Assembly (NCBI RefSeq): GCF_001442535.1
Contig: NZ_CP013141.1
Span: 5,697,223 to 5,706,992 of the forward strand
Direction: 5' to 3'
From: Lysobacter antibioticus
GTDB taxonomy: Bacteria > Pseudomonadota > Gammaproteobacteria > Xanthomonadales > Xanthomonadaceae
DNA length: 9,770 nucleotides
In this document: positions 1-6,560 of the stretch, in pieces
How positions within the stretch are numbered: position 1 is the first letter of the stretch
Layout: the number at the start of each line of letters is the position of its first letter
The notes under the pieces: model-generated
Databases searched by the model: none
Told to the model about the DNA's origin: nothing
Seen by the model: only the letters and a program-made list of their open reading frames with translations
Position numbers and translations under genes: made by a program

Positions 1-1
1 G

Positions 2-67
2 CTCAATCCCTACCGCAGGATCTGGTCGCGCGTTGTCGATGATCCAGGCTCCGTGAGCCGAGCATAG
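2..67 (+). CDS. Possible C-terminal tail of a CDS entering from the left edge (partial)
   Basis: An open frame runs from the left edge for 21 codons to a TAG at 65-67 and reads LNPYRRIWSRVVDDPGSVSRA. The residue mix is protein-like, but it is too short to recognise and could be chance. If real, it is transcribed towards the membrane-protein gene at 171-683, and the hairpin at 141-169 would lie between the two convergent genes. No function is proposed. Confidence 0.2.
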   Translation, partial: LNPYRRIWSRVVDDPGSVSRA

Positions 68-140
68 CGACCTTAGCTTAGCGGAATGGGGGCGGCTCTG
101 ACCCTCCCTTTCTCTTAACTTGACCCGCCGCCGTATGCCG

Positions 141-169
141 CTTGAATCCCGAATGATGCGGGCTTCAAG
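141..169. terminator. Hairpin between convergent genes, possible terminator without a T-run
   Basis: The arms CTTGAATCCCG and CGGGCTTCAAG pair over 11 positions with a single T/C mismatch around a 7-base loop. The hairpin starts 2 bases past the stop codon of the minus-strand gene at 171-683. Neither strand has a T-run directly after it, so it may act as a weak or factor-assisted terminator or as an mRNA 3'-end stabiliser. Confidence 0.4.
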
Positions 170-170
170 A

Positions 171-683
171 TTATGTAGCTGACTGGCGTGCCTCATGCTC
201 GGATGCGGCCTTCAGGACTGACTTCAGGAAGCAGCCGCCGCTGAAGAAGGTTGCCGCAAAGAATGCTGCGAGGCCGAAGAACCGGCCCCAACCCGGATCC
301 TGGGTCGCTTCAAGGTAGACGCCACCTGCGAGAGCGACCGCCGTCAAATTCGCACCGAAGAAGTACATCGTACGCGGGAGTTCATCGATTACCGCGTCCG
401 CGATGCGATAAATCATCCCGCCGCGCTTGTAGCGGAGGAGCAACCCAATGGGCGAATAGACGATGAAAAGGGCAAGGATGGTGTACCCAAGATCAGATAC
501 CGTATTCCCCTGAAGTTTCGACATCAGCACGCGATTCACCGATTCCTCGGTGCTAAGTTGGTTCGTGGAAAGCCAGATTAGGAGGTAAAGGCTAGCAACA
601 GAAGCTAGGAATATTCCGCCTTCCGTACCTATGAACTGCAATGTTGACACATCTTTCTTTGACTTCAGTTCACTCTTTTCCAT
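171..683 (-). CDS. Hypothetical four-helix membrane protein, 170 aa
   Basis: This is an unrecognised inner-membrane protein. I see a charged, lysine-rich N-terminus (residues 1-12) and four hydrophobic segments at roughly 22-38, 66-84, 105-124 and 133-153. A basic loop (RYKRGGMIYR) follows the second segment, and the short C-terminal tail is charged. The start is placed at ATG 683 because GAGGA sits 5 bases upstream. A longer frame from a GTG at 734 adds 17 residues but has a poorer ribosome site. It stands alone: the next gene on either side is on the other strand or distant. No catalytic or binding motif is visible, so I give no function. It is probably a real gene because of the clear hydrophobic pattern, good ribosome site and downstream hairpin. 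Confidence 0.65.
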   Translation of the reverse strand: MEKSELKSKKDVSTLQFIGTEGGIFLASVASLYLLIWLSTNQLSTEESVNRVLMSKLQGNTVSDLGYTILALFIVYSPIGLLLRYKRGGMIYRIADAVIDELPRTMYFFGANLTAVALAGGVYLEATQDPGWGRFFGLAAFFAATFFSGGCFLKSVLKAASEHEARQSAT

Positions 684-734
684 GGCGTTCCTCAGTGTTC
701 TGTCGCGTCCTACGTAAGGAGTGTTACCAATCAC

Positions 735-1166
735 CCCTTCCGGCCCGTTTGGCTAAGATTTCGTTGTTCGTCTTGTGTGGTTCTGCAGCGTTCCCTGCTC
801 CGCTCTCTGTGCCGGCCGACGGCATCGCCCTCGTCGACCATCCCTGAAGGCCTGAGTATCGCTGAACTGCGAGAGATCAGCGTCAGACTTTTCCGACACT
901 GGCGTCGGATAAGTCCGCAGCTTGTTAGGAACATGGCTGCCCGTGCCGGTTCCATGCCGGTGCCAGAGGGGCTCGTTTAAGAGCAGCCACTGCTGAATCA
1001 ATCACAAAGCACACTAAATAGATTGCGTGAGAAGCTGGCTCTGCTAATTGTTTCGCGCGCTGCCCGCGTGCCAGTATCGATTGCCTGATGTGATCCGCGC
1101 CTGACCTGATCGACCGCGGCAGGTTCCTGATTGCACCCGGGCCCTCATCGACCAAAGGAGTAATCC
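735..1166. other. Gene-poor stretch upstream of yegP
   Basis: No supported gene lies in these 432 bases. A plus-strand frame at 777-980 has a protein-like second half (IAELREISVRLFRHWRRIS) but no good start or ribosome site, and may be a relic. The stretch also holds a perfect 6-bp hairpin with a 6-base loop at 892-909. Just before the next gene, AAGGAG at 1155-1160 is the yegP ribosome site. The yegP promoter must lie here, but I find no sigma-70-like pair good enough to call. Confidence 0.5.
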
Positions 1167-1496
1167 ATGGCAGCACGTTACGTACTCAGCCGTTCCGGCT
1201 CGCAGTTTCGTTTTGTCCTGAAGGCAGGCAACCACGAGACCATTCTCACTAGCGAGCTCTATAACGCGAAGAGTAGCGCGGAGGATGGCATAGAGTCGGT
1301 AAAGAAGAACTCTGCGCTTGATGAACGCTACGAGCGAAAGGACTCAAGCAATGGAAAGCCGATGTTCAATCTCAAGGCATCGAATGGCCAGGTCATCGGA
1401 ACGAGCGAGCTGTATTCGAGCGAGTCGGCTCGGGATGGTGGCATTGCGTCGGTGAAGGCGAACGGGCCGACGGCAGAAGTCGACGATCAGACCTAA
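1167..1496 (+). CDS. yegP: YegP/UPF0339 family protein with two DUF1508 repeats, 109 aa
   Basis: This small protein is built of two tandem DUF1508 repeats, residues about 4-49 and 54-100. Each has the family pattern of an F-x-F/F-N-L-K strand, a glycine turn, then T-S-E-L-Y followed by a helix ending G-I-x-S-V-K. The length (109 aa) matches E. coli YegP and its relatives, whose biochemical role is not well established. The start at ATG 1167 is clear because AAGGAG lies 6 bases upstream. It is a single-gene unit that ends at a strong intrinsic terminator 13 bases past the stop. It is widespread in proteobacteria and is not a marker of the accessory functions around it. The identification is confident; the function is not known from sequence. 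Confidence 0.93.
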   Translation: MAARYVLSRSGSQFRFVLKAGNHETILTSELYNAKSSAEDGIESVKKNSALDERYERKDSSNGKPMFNLKASNGQVIGTSELYSSESARDGGIASVKANGPTAEVDDQT

Positions 1497-1509
1497 ATTG
1501 AAGTCCCTG

Positions 1510-1539
1510 GATCGAGGGGGCGCCCCTCGATCTTTTTTT
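1510..1539 (+). terminator. Rho-independent terminator of yegP
   Basis: Perfect 10-bp stem (GATCGAGGGG at 1510-1519, CCCCTCGATC at 1523-1532), 3-base loop GCG, then seven T at 1533-1539. Confidence 0.95.
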
Positions 1540-1763
1540 ACGCCAGATATTGGTCGTGAAGCGGCTTCGACATGAATGATTGCTAGGCCCTACTGGTCGG
1601 CGTGAATTCGGCTGCTAGCCTGCTCAGCGACCGAGCGGTACGCCGGAAAGATACTTGTAAGACGCGATGCAGTATCGGCGATAAATAGTGGCCTCAATAG
1701 CCGATGCAAGCTCCCGGAGCTACTCGTAGTCAGCCCATAGATGGCGGCCAACTTACCTAGCGG

Positions 1764-3078
1764 TCAGTTAGGAGCCGGCTGGTGCCATGCCGGCTCTTCA
1801 CCCAATTCGACGCCATCTACAAACAGTCTTGGATCTTCCAGCAGTTGCTCTGGCATCGCGGACGCGTAATCGGCCGTTTCGTCTATAGTCCAGGAGGTCG
1901 TCTCAGCCGTGTGCGTCAACAGATAATGGGAGTGGAGACTCACGACTCGTGACTTGAACTGGAAAGTCCTGATCTGCTCCCGATTGCGATCACGGCGGAG
2001 ATCGGAAGCTGCTAGCGTCTCGCTCCGCATCTAGCACGATGTGCGCCACACCGAGATGACAGCCCCCAAGCTGAGCGTCTATCTCGGCGAGTTTGGAGCG
2101 AACATGGCGCGCGCGAGTCGATACCGAGCCGGGGTTCTCGGTATCCCAACTAAGTAGCGCTACGGACGTAAAATTATCTAGATAGCGTGGATCTTCCTCG
2201 AGACTTGTTCCTTCGACACCCATCAACACTCGTTGCGAGGGCACGATCTTATGAGTAAAGAGCCGGAATAGTTTAGGTCCCGACAAGAAGGCATGTATCT
2301 TGAGTGTCGGCACGCAGTCCGTCCATGTCGCCTTGCGTGACGGTGCCTCTTCCAAAATCGTCAGACCATTCATGTTGGATAGGCGATCGACTTAGAGCGA
2401 ACTCGGCATGGCAGCGAAGGTAGTCTTCCGGAATGGAATCGAGTGGGGCCGCGAAGGTAACATCTAGGTGGACACCAGCGAGCTTCGTTGCGACGAGTTC
2501 GCATGCCTTGGCGAACATCGCTCTCACCTTAATGCCTTCATTTCGCTCAAAAAGACTAGGACGCAGCCTTTTGCACTCGATCTGTATATTCGTGCCACCA
2601 AGTGCCACTTCCATGTCTGGGCTCCTCTTATCCGACTCTGGAACAAACCTAACGTCGTACCCCTCGTTCAAATAGCGGGCGGCAACGGCTAGTTCAAGCA
2701 GAGTGCCTTCAGGATGATCATTTTCTTCTCGAGCAATTTGTTTACTCGATCAACGGTGCCTTCGACAAGGTGCAATGTGGGTAGGGCACTGCCGATCAGC
2801 TTGAGAAAGGGAATGTAGCGGGAGCCAAGCCTCGCATCGAAAAAACGTCGGTCATCGACTAGTGCGTAAGCCTGTAGAATGATTCCGGACGCGGGGTCAG
2901 CGGGAGGGAGGAGGTCCACGGGGTCGGGCCAGAGTATCGAGCCAGCCGGTGGCGAACTTGTACGAGTGAAGTGTTCCTTGGCGTCTTGGAGGCGTTCAAG
3001 AAGTTCGTGGCCCGCAATTCCGTGGAGCCAGGCAAGCGTCCGCTCAACTTCGAGGTCACGCTCTATACCAATGGTCAT
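1764..3078 (-). pseudogene. Frameshifted gene with a PD-(D/E)XK nuclease-like segment
   Basis: Four minus-strand open segments follow one another without a gap: 3078-2689, a stretch ending near 2273, 2373-1990 and 2030-1764. They read as one protein of about 430 residues broken by three frame changes. The first break is a -1 step near the A-run at about 2721-2724, the second a +1 step near 2380, and the third a +1 step between 1990 and 2030. Residues across each break look continuous, for example LLELAVAARYLNEGYDV upstream of the listed Met. The middle segment carries RSPDMEV and, 13 residues after its Asp, IECKR. This is the Asp...Glu-x-Lys pattern of the restriction-endonuclease-like fold (D at 2615-2617, E at 2576-2578, K at 2570-2572). 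The N-terminal part is rich in acidic residues and proline and is unrecognised. The start ATG at 3078 has only a weak AGAGG upstream. It is most likely an inactive relic of a nuclease-like accessory gene. Recoding or sequencing error are less likely alternatives, given three breaks plus a stop in the preceding ORF. Confidence 0.6.
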
Positions 3079-3090
3079 CGACGGGTGCCT

Positions 3091-3324
3091 CTACTGGTCG
3101 CCAGGATCATAGAGCGCCGATGGCCTGACGCAATACGAGTCGTCGCAAGTTTCGTAGATGAAGTTGGCGTGCCACCCGGGGCTATTGTGATATTCATCTT
3201 CAATAATTTGGTTCGCATAGCTCCACAAACCTACGATCTCGTCCGCGCTCTTGGTCACGTCAAACAGGGGGTGTCAGAATTGGGCCTCGTATTCTGCTTT
3301 CGTAAGCTCGTAAGAGTCGATCAT
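3091..3324 (-). pseudogene. Small 77-codon ORF interrupted by an in-frame TGA
   Basis: From ATG 3324 (AAGG about 5 bases upstream) the minus strand reads MIDSYELTKAEYEAQF, then TGA at 3274-3276, then an open frame rich in Trp, Tyr and acidic residues. It continues as HPLFDVTKSADEIVGL and ends DPGDQ at a TAG (3091-3093). The residue mix on both sides of the TGA is alike, so it looks like one small gene with one nonsense change. A TGG-to-TGA change would restore Trp. The stop lies 12 bases before the ATG of the frameshifted nuclease-like gene, so the two probably formed an operon. A shorter protein from the GTG at DVTK is possible. Function unknown. The opposite strand also has a long open frame (2971-3366), which I judge to be its shadow. 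Confidence 0.45.
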
Positions 3325-3348
3325 GGAGCCTTGCACCCAATTGGTCCG

Positions 3349-3363
3349 AGCCGCGAAGCGGCT
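3349..3363. other. Small hairpin between the decayed cassette and the higBA operon
   Basis: AGCCGC and GCGGCT pair perfectly across a 3-base loop. It lies about 130 bases past the end of the third higBA-operon gene and 25 bases before the start of the decayed 77-codon ORF. There is no T-run on the minus strand, so a terminator role is only a guess. Confidence 0.25.
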
Positions 3364-3494
3364 TAGACTGTGGTGTTGGATATCAGGTGTCTACGAGGCC
3401 CTGCGCGATTCAGCCCGGATCGACCGCGGGATGCATTGAGCCTGGATAGCTCGGAGTCGCCGATCCTCGTTGTCAACCTAAGTCCAGCATGTGC

Positions 3495-3974
3495 TCAGGC
3501 AACCTTCCGCAACGGCTGCTGCAATTCGGCCACGTCAAGCGTGAAATCCAGGGGGATCTGAATCGGTTCGACCGGAACGCGCTTGTCGTTGTAGACATCC
3601 ACGTCAGTCTTTAACTGTACACAATCCCCAACGATCTGCTGGCGACGTTGAGCGAATGAGCGCACGAAGTGGCTGTGCGGTGCGTTGGGGTCGTCCAGAT
3701 CAGCCCATAGCGAAAGGGTCTTGGTTCCCTGTTTGTGGGTCGCAGCATGGTTTGCCCGATACCGGCGACCATGTACGTCAGTCCGATATTCCTCTCGGAA
3801 TACCTGAGCGATGTCGGCAGCGATGGCGTCGATCACGGTCTTGGCGTTGGGCTTGTGCAAGCCATTACGCCAAGCCCAGGATGCTACTTCATGCAAGTCC
3901 ATGGGGCCTTCAATGCCATTCTCGGCCTTGTAGCGCTCAATGTACTCTTTCACTTGGTTGGAATAGGCAGACAT
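3495..3974 (-). CDS. Third gene of the higBA operon, unknown function, 159 aa
   Basis: This soluble, strongly charged protein has no signal peptide or membrane segment. Visible parts are an N-terminal helical, acidic/basic region (residues 1-65, with the block DLHEVASWAWRNGL at 27-40). A basic central patch (VHGRRYRANHA, 68-77) follows, then SLWADLDDP (88-96), a basic stretch (VRSFAQRRQQIVGD, 104-117) and a proline-rich tail. I start it at ATG 3974, which lies 16 bases past the higA stop with GAGAGA 10 bases upstream. A frame from ATG 4019 would add 15 residues and overlap higA by 29 bases. The spacing implies co-transcription with higB and higA. I believe similar proteins occur next to HigA-M78 genes elsewhere, but this is from memory and no named domain is visible. 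It could be a chaperone, a substrate of the protease domain, or an effector. No catalytic motif supports any of these. Confidence 0.75.
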   Translation of the reverse strand: MSAYSNQVKEYIERYKAENGIEGPMDLHEVASWAWRNGLHKPNAKTVIDAIAADIAQVFREEYRTDVHGRRYRANHAATHKQGTKTLSLWADLDDPNAPHSHFVRSFAQRRQQIVGDCVQLKTDVDVYNDKRVPVEPIQIPLDFTLDVAELQQPLRKVA

Positions 3975-3990
3975 TGGGGGAATATCTCTC

Positions 3991-5106
3991 TTAGTCGGTG
4001 TGAACCACGCCCCATCCATCGGTACGGGCGGAGCTGGTGACGAACGAACGTACTTTCACCTGGTGCTTGCGGAACAAGTCATAGCGACGCAGGCGTCGCT
4101 GCAATTGACCAACCACTAGGCCCGGGTGGATCCTCAGGCGCTGGGCGAACAACAACACACGTTCTTCCTTGAAGAAGGGAGAAACTCGGGAGACGAACCC
4201 CATCAGCTCAGCTTGGTCCACGCAAAACTCGGTGCCAGCCGCATTGGCAATCCTTTCCTCTTCGTTGATCTGGTCGACTGATTCGGACTCGATTTCTTGA
4301 TCTAGGATGTAGCCCTGATCACGCCCATGGCGTAGCAGTACATGCTCCAATTCGTGACGCAACACAAACCAGAAGTTATCGATCCGATCCAGACGCAGGG
4401 TCATGGCTACTACTGGCTTATCGTCGGCCAGCCAGAAGCAGGCGCCATCAATTTTGGTGCCCGCGATTGGCTCTACAATTACGAAACGCACGCCGCATTC
4501 GTCCAAGATCCGGGGGACGTGCCGGGTTTCCTCGGGGGCGGTTCTGAGCGCTGACAGGCGCGGCAATGCTTGGCGCAACTTCGGCTCGCTGTAAGGGCCC
4601 GTAATCAGCTCGCTGGCCGCTTGCCAAGCTCGGTGCAGCCACGCTAGTTGCAAACTGGACGCTGCGGCGTCGGCATCGGTCTTCTTAGCCGCATGGAAAA
4701 AGATCATCGGATCGTTCAACTGCTTGAGGCCAAAAAACTCAAGAAACTGCTGTTCGAGTACATCGATGTTCTTGGACGCAGTAATCCAGCCGCGTTTAAT
4801 CATTTCGCGGACTGGGAATCGATTGTATAGCTCTGCTCGGCGCGCGATCAGGTCATCGGCGCTGCGGACCTTGGAGAGCTGGTACTGGCTCTCCAAATTC
4901 ATCCACACCTCCGGGCCTGTACCTAGCGAATCACCCAGCTGGACTGCAGTCTCCGGGGTGATGCTCTTCTTTCCGGCAATGATCTCGTTGATCAGGCGCA
5001 CCGGGCGACCGATGATTTCGGCCAGTTCAGTCTGCGTCCAATTACGCGCCTCCAGTTCCTCGCGGAGGAACTCGCCCGGTGGAAAGATTTCGGCGAACGT
5101 GTTCAT
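3991..5106 (-). CDS. higA: HigA-type antitoxin fused to M78 (ImmA/IrrE) metalloprotease domain, 371 aa
   Basis: Residues about 10-70 form an XRE-family helix-turn-helix of the HigA subtype: GEFLREELEARNWTQTELAEIIGRP, then INEIIAGKKSITPETAVQLG and the WMNLESQYQL that follows in HigA proteins. Residues about 200-300 form an M78 peptidase domain with the intact zinc motif HELEH at 251-255 and a likely third ligand among E282-E284. The C-terminal basic stretch (QLQRRLRRYDLFRKH) is unassigned. Plain HigA antitoxins are about 90-110 aa, so the fusion is a marked extension, known in a subset of HigA-like proteins. The HTH should bind the palindrome upstream of higB and repress the operon, and also neutralise HigB. 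In ImmA/IrrE systems M78 domains cleave repressors, so this domain may control antitoxin activity (inference). AAGGA lies 6 bases before the ATG, and only 14 bases separate it from higB. Confidence 0.92.
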   Translation of the reverse strand: MNTFAEIFPPGEFLREELEARNWTQTELAEIIGRPVRLINEIIAGKKSITPETAVQLGDSLGTGPEVWMNLESQYQLSKVRSADDLIARRAELYNRFPVREMIKRGWITASKNIDVLEQQFLEFFGLKQLNDPMIFFHAAKKTDADAAASSLQLAWLHRAWQAASELITGPYSEPKLRQALPRLSALRTAPEETRHVPRILDECGVRFVIVEPIAGTKIDGACFWLADDKPVVAMTLRLDRIDNFWFVLRHELEHVLLRHGRDQGYILDQEIESESVDQINEEERIANAAGTEFCVDQAELMGFVSRVSPFFKEERVLLFAQRLRIHPGLVVGQLQRRLRRYDLFRKHQVKVRSFVTSSARTDGWGVVHTD

Positions 5107-5120
5107 GGCGTGTCCTTGGG

Positions 5121-5417
5121 TCAGTGGTAATCGGCGATTGAGACAATGACGACCAGTTTCCCTTTGTCATCCTCTTCTAAGCGCAGCAGCAGGCGCCATT
5201 GGTCGTTCAAGCGCATAGAGCGTTGGCCAACTAGGTCGCCTTTGAGTTTTTCGTAATGCAGTGACTTCATGGCATAGAACGCACGCTCGTCGGGCGATGC
5301 TCGTATGAATTGCATGCGCCTGCGGAAGATCTTCACCAACGCGGCATCAAGGCCTGCTGTGTACTTCGGATCCGTCTCCAGTCGCTCCAACGATGGGTCT
5401 TCAAACTGGACTTCCAT
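5121..5417 (-). CDS. higB: HigB/killer-type toxin of the RelE/ParE superfamily, 98 aa
   Basis: Length and motifs match the plasmid-maintenance killer (HigB) family. I see an N-terminal F-x-D-x-x-L-E-R-L start and a helical region (20-45) with a basic run RRR. SLHYEKLKGDL follows at 52-62, then the core strand SMRLNDQWRLLLR at 67-79, and finally the terminal signature IADYH. HigB toxins are ribosome-dependent mRNA interferases, and the Arg, Asn-x-x-Trp-Arg and final Tyr-His residues are the usual conserved set. It is first in the operon, with toxin before antitoxin as is usual for higBA. Only a weak AGAG precedes the ATG, so toxin translation may be kept low relative to higA, which has a good AAGGA. 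It is controlled by the promoter/palindrome at 5446-5482. Nothing suggests it is broken. Confidence 0.92.
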   Translation of the reverse strand: MEVQFEDPSLERLETDPKYTAGLDAALVKIFRRRMQFIRASPDERAFYAMKSLHYEKLKGDLVGQRSMRLNDQWRLLLRLEEDDKGKLVVIVSIADYH

Positions 5418-5445
5418 GCGGCTCTACAGCCTCTGTATGTGTCTT

Positions 5446-5482
5446 TTACACTTAGTGTAATAGAGGTTGTTTTGGCCCGCAA
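5446..5482 (-). promoter_or_regulatory. higBA promoter overlapped by a perfect palindromic operator
   Basis: On the minus strand TTGCGG (5477-5482) and TACACT (5454-5459) are spaced by 17 bases, a plausible sigma-70 pair. The -10 lies inside a perfect 7+1+7 palindrome, TTACACT-T-AGTGTAA (5446-5460), ending 29 bases before the higB ATG. A HigA dimer bound there would block RNA polymerase, as in known higBA operons. The operator role is inference; the palindrome and spacing are seen. Confidence 0.7.
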
Positions 5483-5775
5483 GTGACCAGCGATGGATGT
5501 GGTGAAAAGCTCGACCGGGGCGGCCGGACATTGGACCGCGATCCCGCGGCCGGACCCGCGTAGATCGATTCCAGGGCACGCTCAGCCGCTGCCTCGGGGC
5601 TTTCACTGGGAAGCACAGCGTGGGATTTGGCGACGTTGGGTGATCGGACTCGCCGGAATTAGATTAATAAAATCAATAGCTTAATGCATCATGTGTCCCA
5701 TATTGGGACAGCCAGTAGACAATCCAGCACTAGATGAACGTAGTCAGGATGCGAAGCTAGATTGCATCTTTTCAA
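5483..5775. other. Spacer between the divergent toxin-antitoxin promoters
   Basis: There is no gene I can support here. Small frames on both strands lack ribosome sites and have GC-driven composition. An AT-rich patch (about 5655-5690) precedes a palindrome at 5694-5710. Confidence 0.5.
5694..5710. promoter_or_regulatory. Isolated 7+3+7 palindrome, possible protein-binding site
   Basis: TGTCCCA and TGGGACA are perfect inverted copies around TAT, directly after an AT-rich patch. It lies about 66 bases upstream of the mazEF -35 and about 234 bases upstream of the higBA operator. Its symmetry suits a dimeric regulator, but it is not close to a recognised promoter. Confidence 0.35.
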
Positions 5776-5805
5776 GTTGCGCTGGGCGCAACCGGGCGCT
5801 AATAT
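5776..5805 (+). promoter_or_regulatory. mazEF promoter with an inverted repeat over the -35
   Basis: TTGCGC (5777-5782) and TAATAT (5800-5805) are separated by exactly 17 bases, and the mazE ATG follows 43 bases after the -10. The -35 forms the left arm of a perfect 7+3+7 inverted repeat, GTTGCGC-TGG-GCGCAAC (5776-5792). This is a candidate site for MazE/MazEF autorepression. Confidence 0.6.
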
Positions 5806-5848
5806 TTGCTCCACGTAAAACACGGTGCAAGCTGAGGAGGGTCTCGAA

Positions 5849-6085
5849 ATGACCATCGCCGTTCTCCGCCGCACTGGCGGCTCCATCACCCTCTCGATCC
5901 CGAAGGCTATCGCTCAAACGATGGGCGTCGACGCATCTTCAAGTGTCAGCCTGTCGGTGACTGGCCGCACTTTGTCAGTGACTCCGGCGTATTCGATCGA
6001 AACGCTGTTAGCGGGCTTGTCCGTCGAGAACAGCCACGAATTGATCGAAGCTGGCGACCGTGGTGCTGAGCGGATCGATTGGTGA
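5849..6085 (+). CDS. mazE: MazE/PemI/ChpS-type antitoxin, 78 aa
   Basis: The N-terminal half (residues about 1-47) is a SpoVT/AbrB-like swapped-hairpin DNA-binding domain: RRTGGSITLSIPKAIAQTMGV, then alternating strands ending TLSVTP. The C-terminal half (YSIETLLAGL...GAERIDW) is the short toxin-binding tail with the final acidic-Trp signature seen in MazE and ChpS. I start at ATG 5849, which has a full AGGAGG 8 bases upstream. A GTG at 5825 would put that ribosome site inside the gene. The strong site favours antitoxin over toxin synthesis. Its TGA overlaps the toxin start by 4 bases. It should neutralise MazF and, with it, repress the promoter just upstream. Length is typical of the family and nothing looks damaged. 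Confidence 0.92.
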   Translation: MTIAVLRRTGGSITLSIPKAIAQTMGVDASSSVSLSVTGRTLSVTPAYSIETLLAGLSVENSHELIEAGDRGAERIDW

Positions 6086-6420
6086 ATCGTCCTTGGGTCC
6101 CCCGCATGTCTGAAGTCGTGCAAATCGACTTCAGCCCGATCCGCGGACACGAGCAAGCAAACCTACGCCCTGCCGTTGTGCTCAGCAGCCAGGGCTTCAA
6201 CGATAAGACGGGCCTCATTGTCTGCATTCCATGCACGACGAAGATCAAGGGCAACCCGTTCGAGGTTGTACTCACATCGCTTCGCGAACCGTCGGCGGCC
6301 CTGACGTACCACATTCGCACGCTCGACTGGCGAGATCGCCAGGCCTTTTCCGTCGGCTTCGTATCCTCTGCGGAGATCGACGAAATCCGTGGGAAGGTCA
6401 TCGCGGTTCTTGGCCTTTAG
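6082..6420 (+). CDS. mazF: MazF/PemK-type endoribonuclease toxin, 112 aa
   Basis: The toxin aligns without gaps to the start of E. coli MazF as I recall it: VPRM...DFSPIRGHEQ, then LRPAVVLS at 28-35 and CIPCTT at 48-53. Arg29 and Thr52, the residues known to matter for RNA cleavage in MazF, are at the same numbers here. KGNPFEVVL, the LDWRDRQA region and a closing KVIAVLGL complete the fold. The GTG start at 6082 overlaps the mazE stop (GTGA), implying translational coupling. A TTG at 6079 is a less likely start. There is no strong ribosome site of its own. MazF toxins cut mRNA at short sequence-specific sites, but the specificity cannot be read from the sequence. No clear terminator follows. 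An 8-base direct repeat (CTCAGCAG at 6432-6439 and 6444-6451) lies just downstream. Confidence 0.94.
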   Translation: MNRPWVPRMSEVVQIDFSPIRGHEQANLRPAVVLSSQGFNDKTGLIVCIPCTTKIKGNPFEVVLTSLREPSAALTYHIRTLDWRDRQAFSVGFVSSAEIDEIRGKVIAVLGL

Positions 6421-6560
6421 GATCTGAAAAACTCAGCAGGCCGCTCAGCAGCGATGTGGATTCCACGGCGTCGAGTCTGGAAATGAATCGCCCAGGGTTT
6501 CGTAGAGATCGCGCATATACATACATATCCTGAGTCGGCCTCATTGGTCGGATCAAGTGG

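Noticed and set aside
777..980. Plus-strand frame of 67 codons with a protein-like second half
   Set aside because: It has no convincing start, no ribosome site and no recognisable family; it is kept only as a note under the gene-poor stretch.
1772..1796. 8+9+8 inverted repeat at the 3' end of the frameshifted gene
   Set aside because: There is no T-run on either strand and it overlaps the coding end; it could be chance in GC-rich codons, so I do not call it a terminator.
2971..3366. Plus-strand open frame of 131 codons
   Set aside because: It lies opposite the 77-codon ORF and the start of the nuclease-like gene, which have more natural residue composition. It has no good ribosome site, and its hydrophobic stretches read like an antisense shadow of acidic codons.
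1108..3429. 12-base sequence GATCGACCGCGG present at 1108 and again at 3418
   Set aside because: There are only two short copies in unrelated surroundings without flanking similarity; this is not enough to call attachment sites.
4083..4100. Perfect 7+4+7 inverted repeat inside higA
   Set aside because: It falls in codons for an arginine-rich stretch (RRLRRYD), where such symmetry arises easily.
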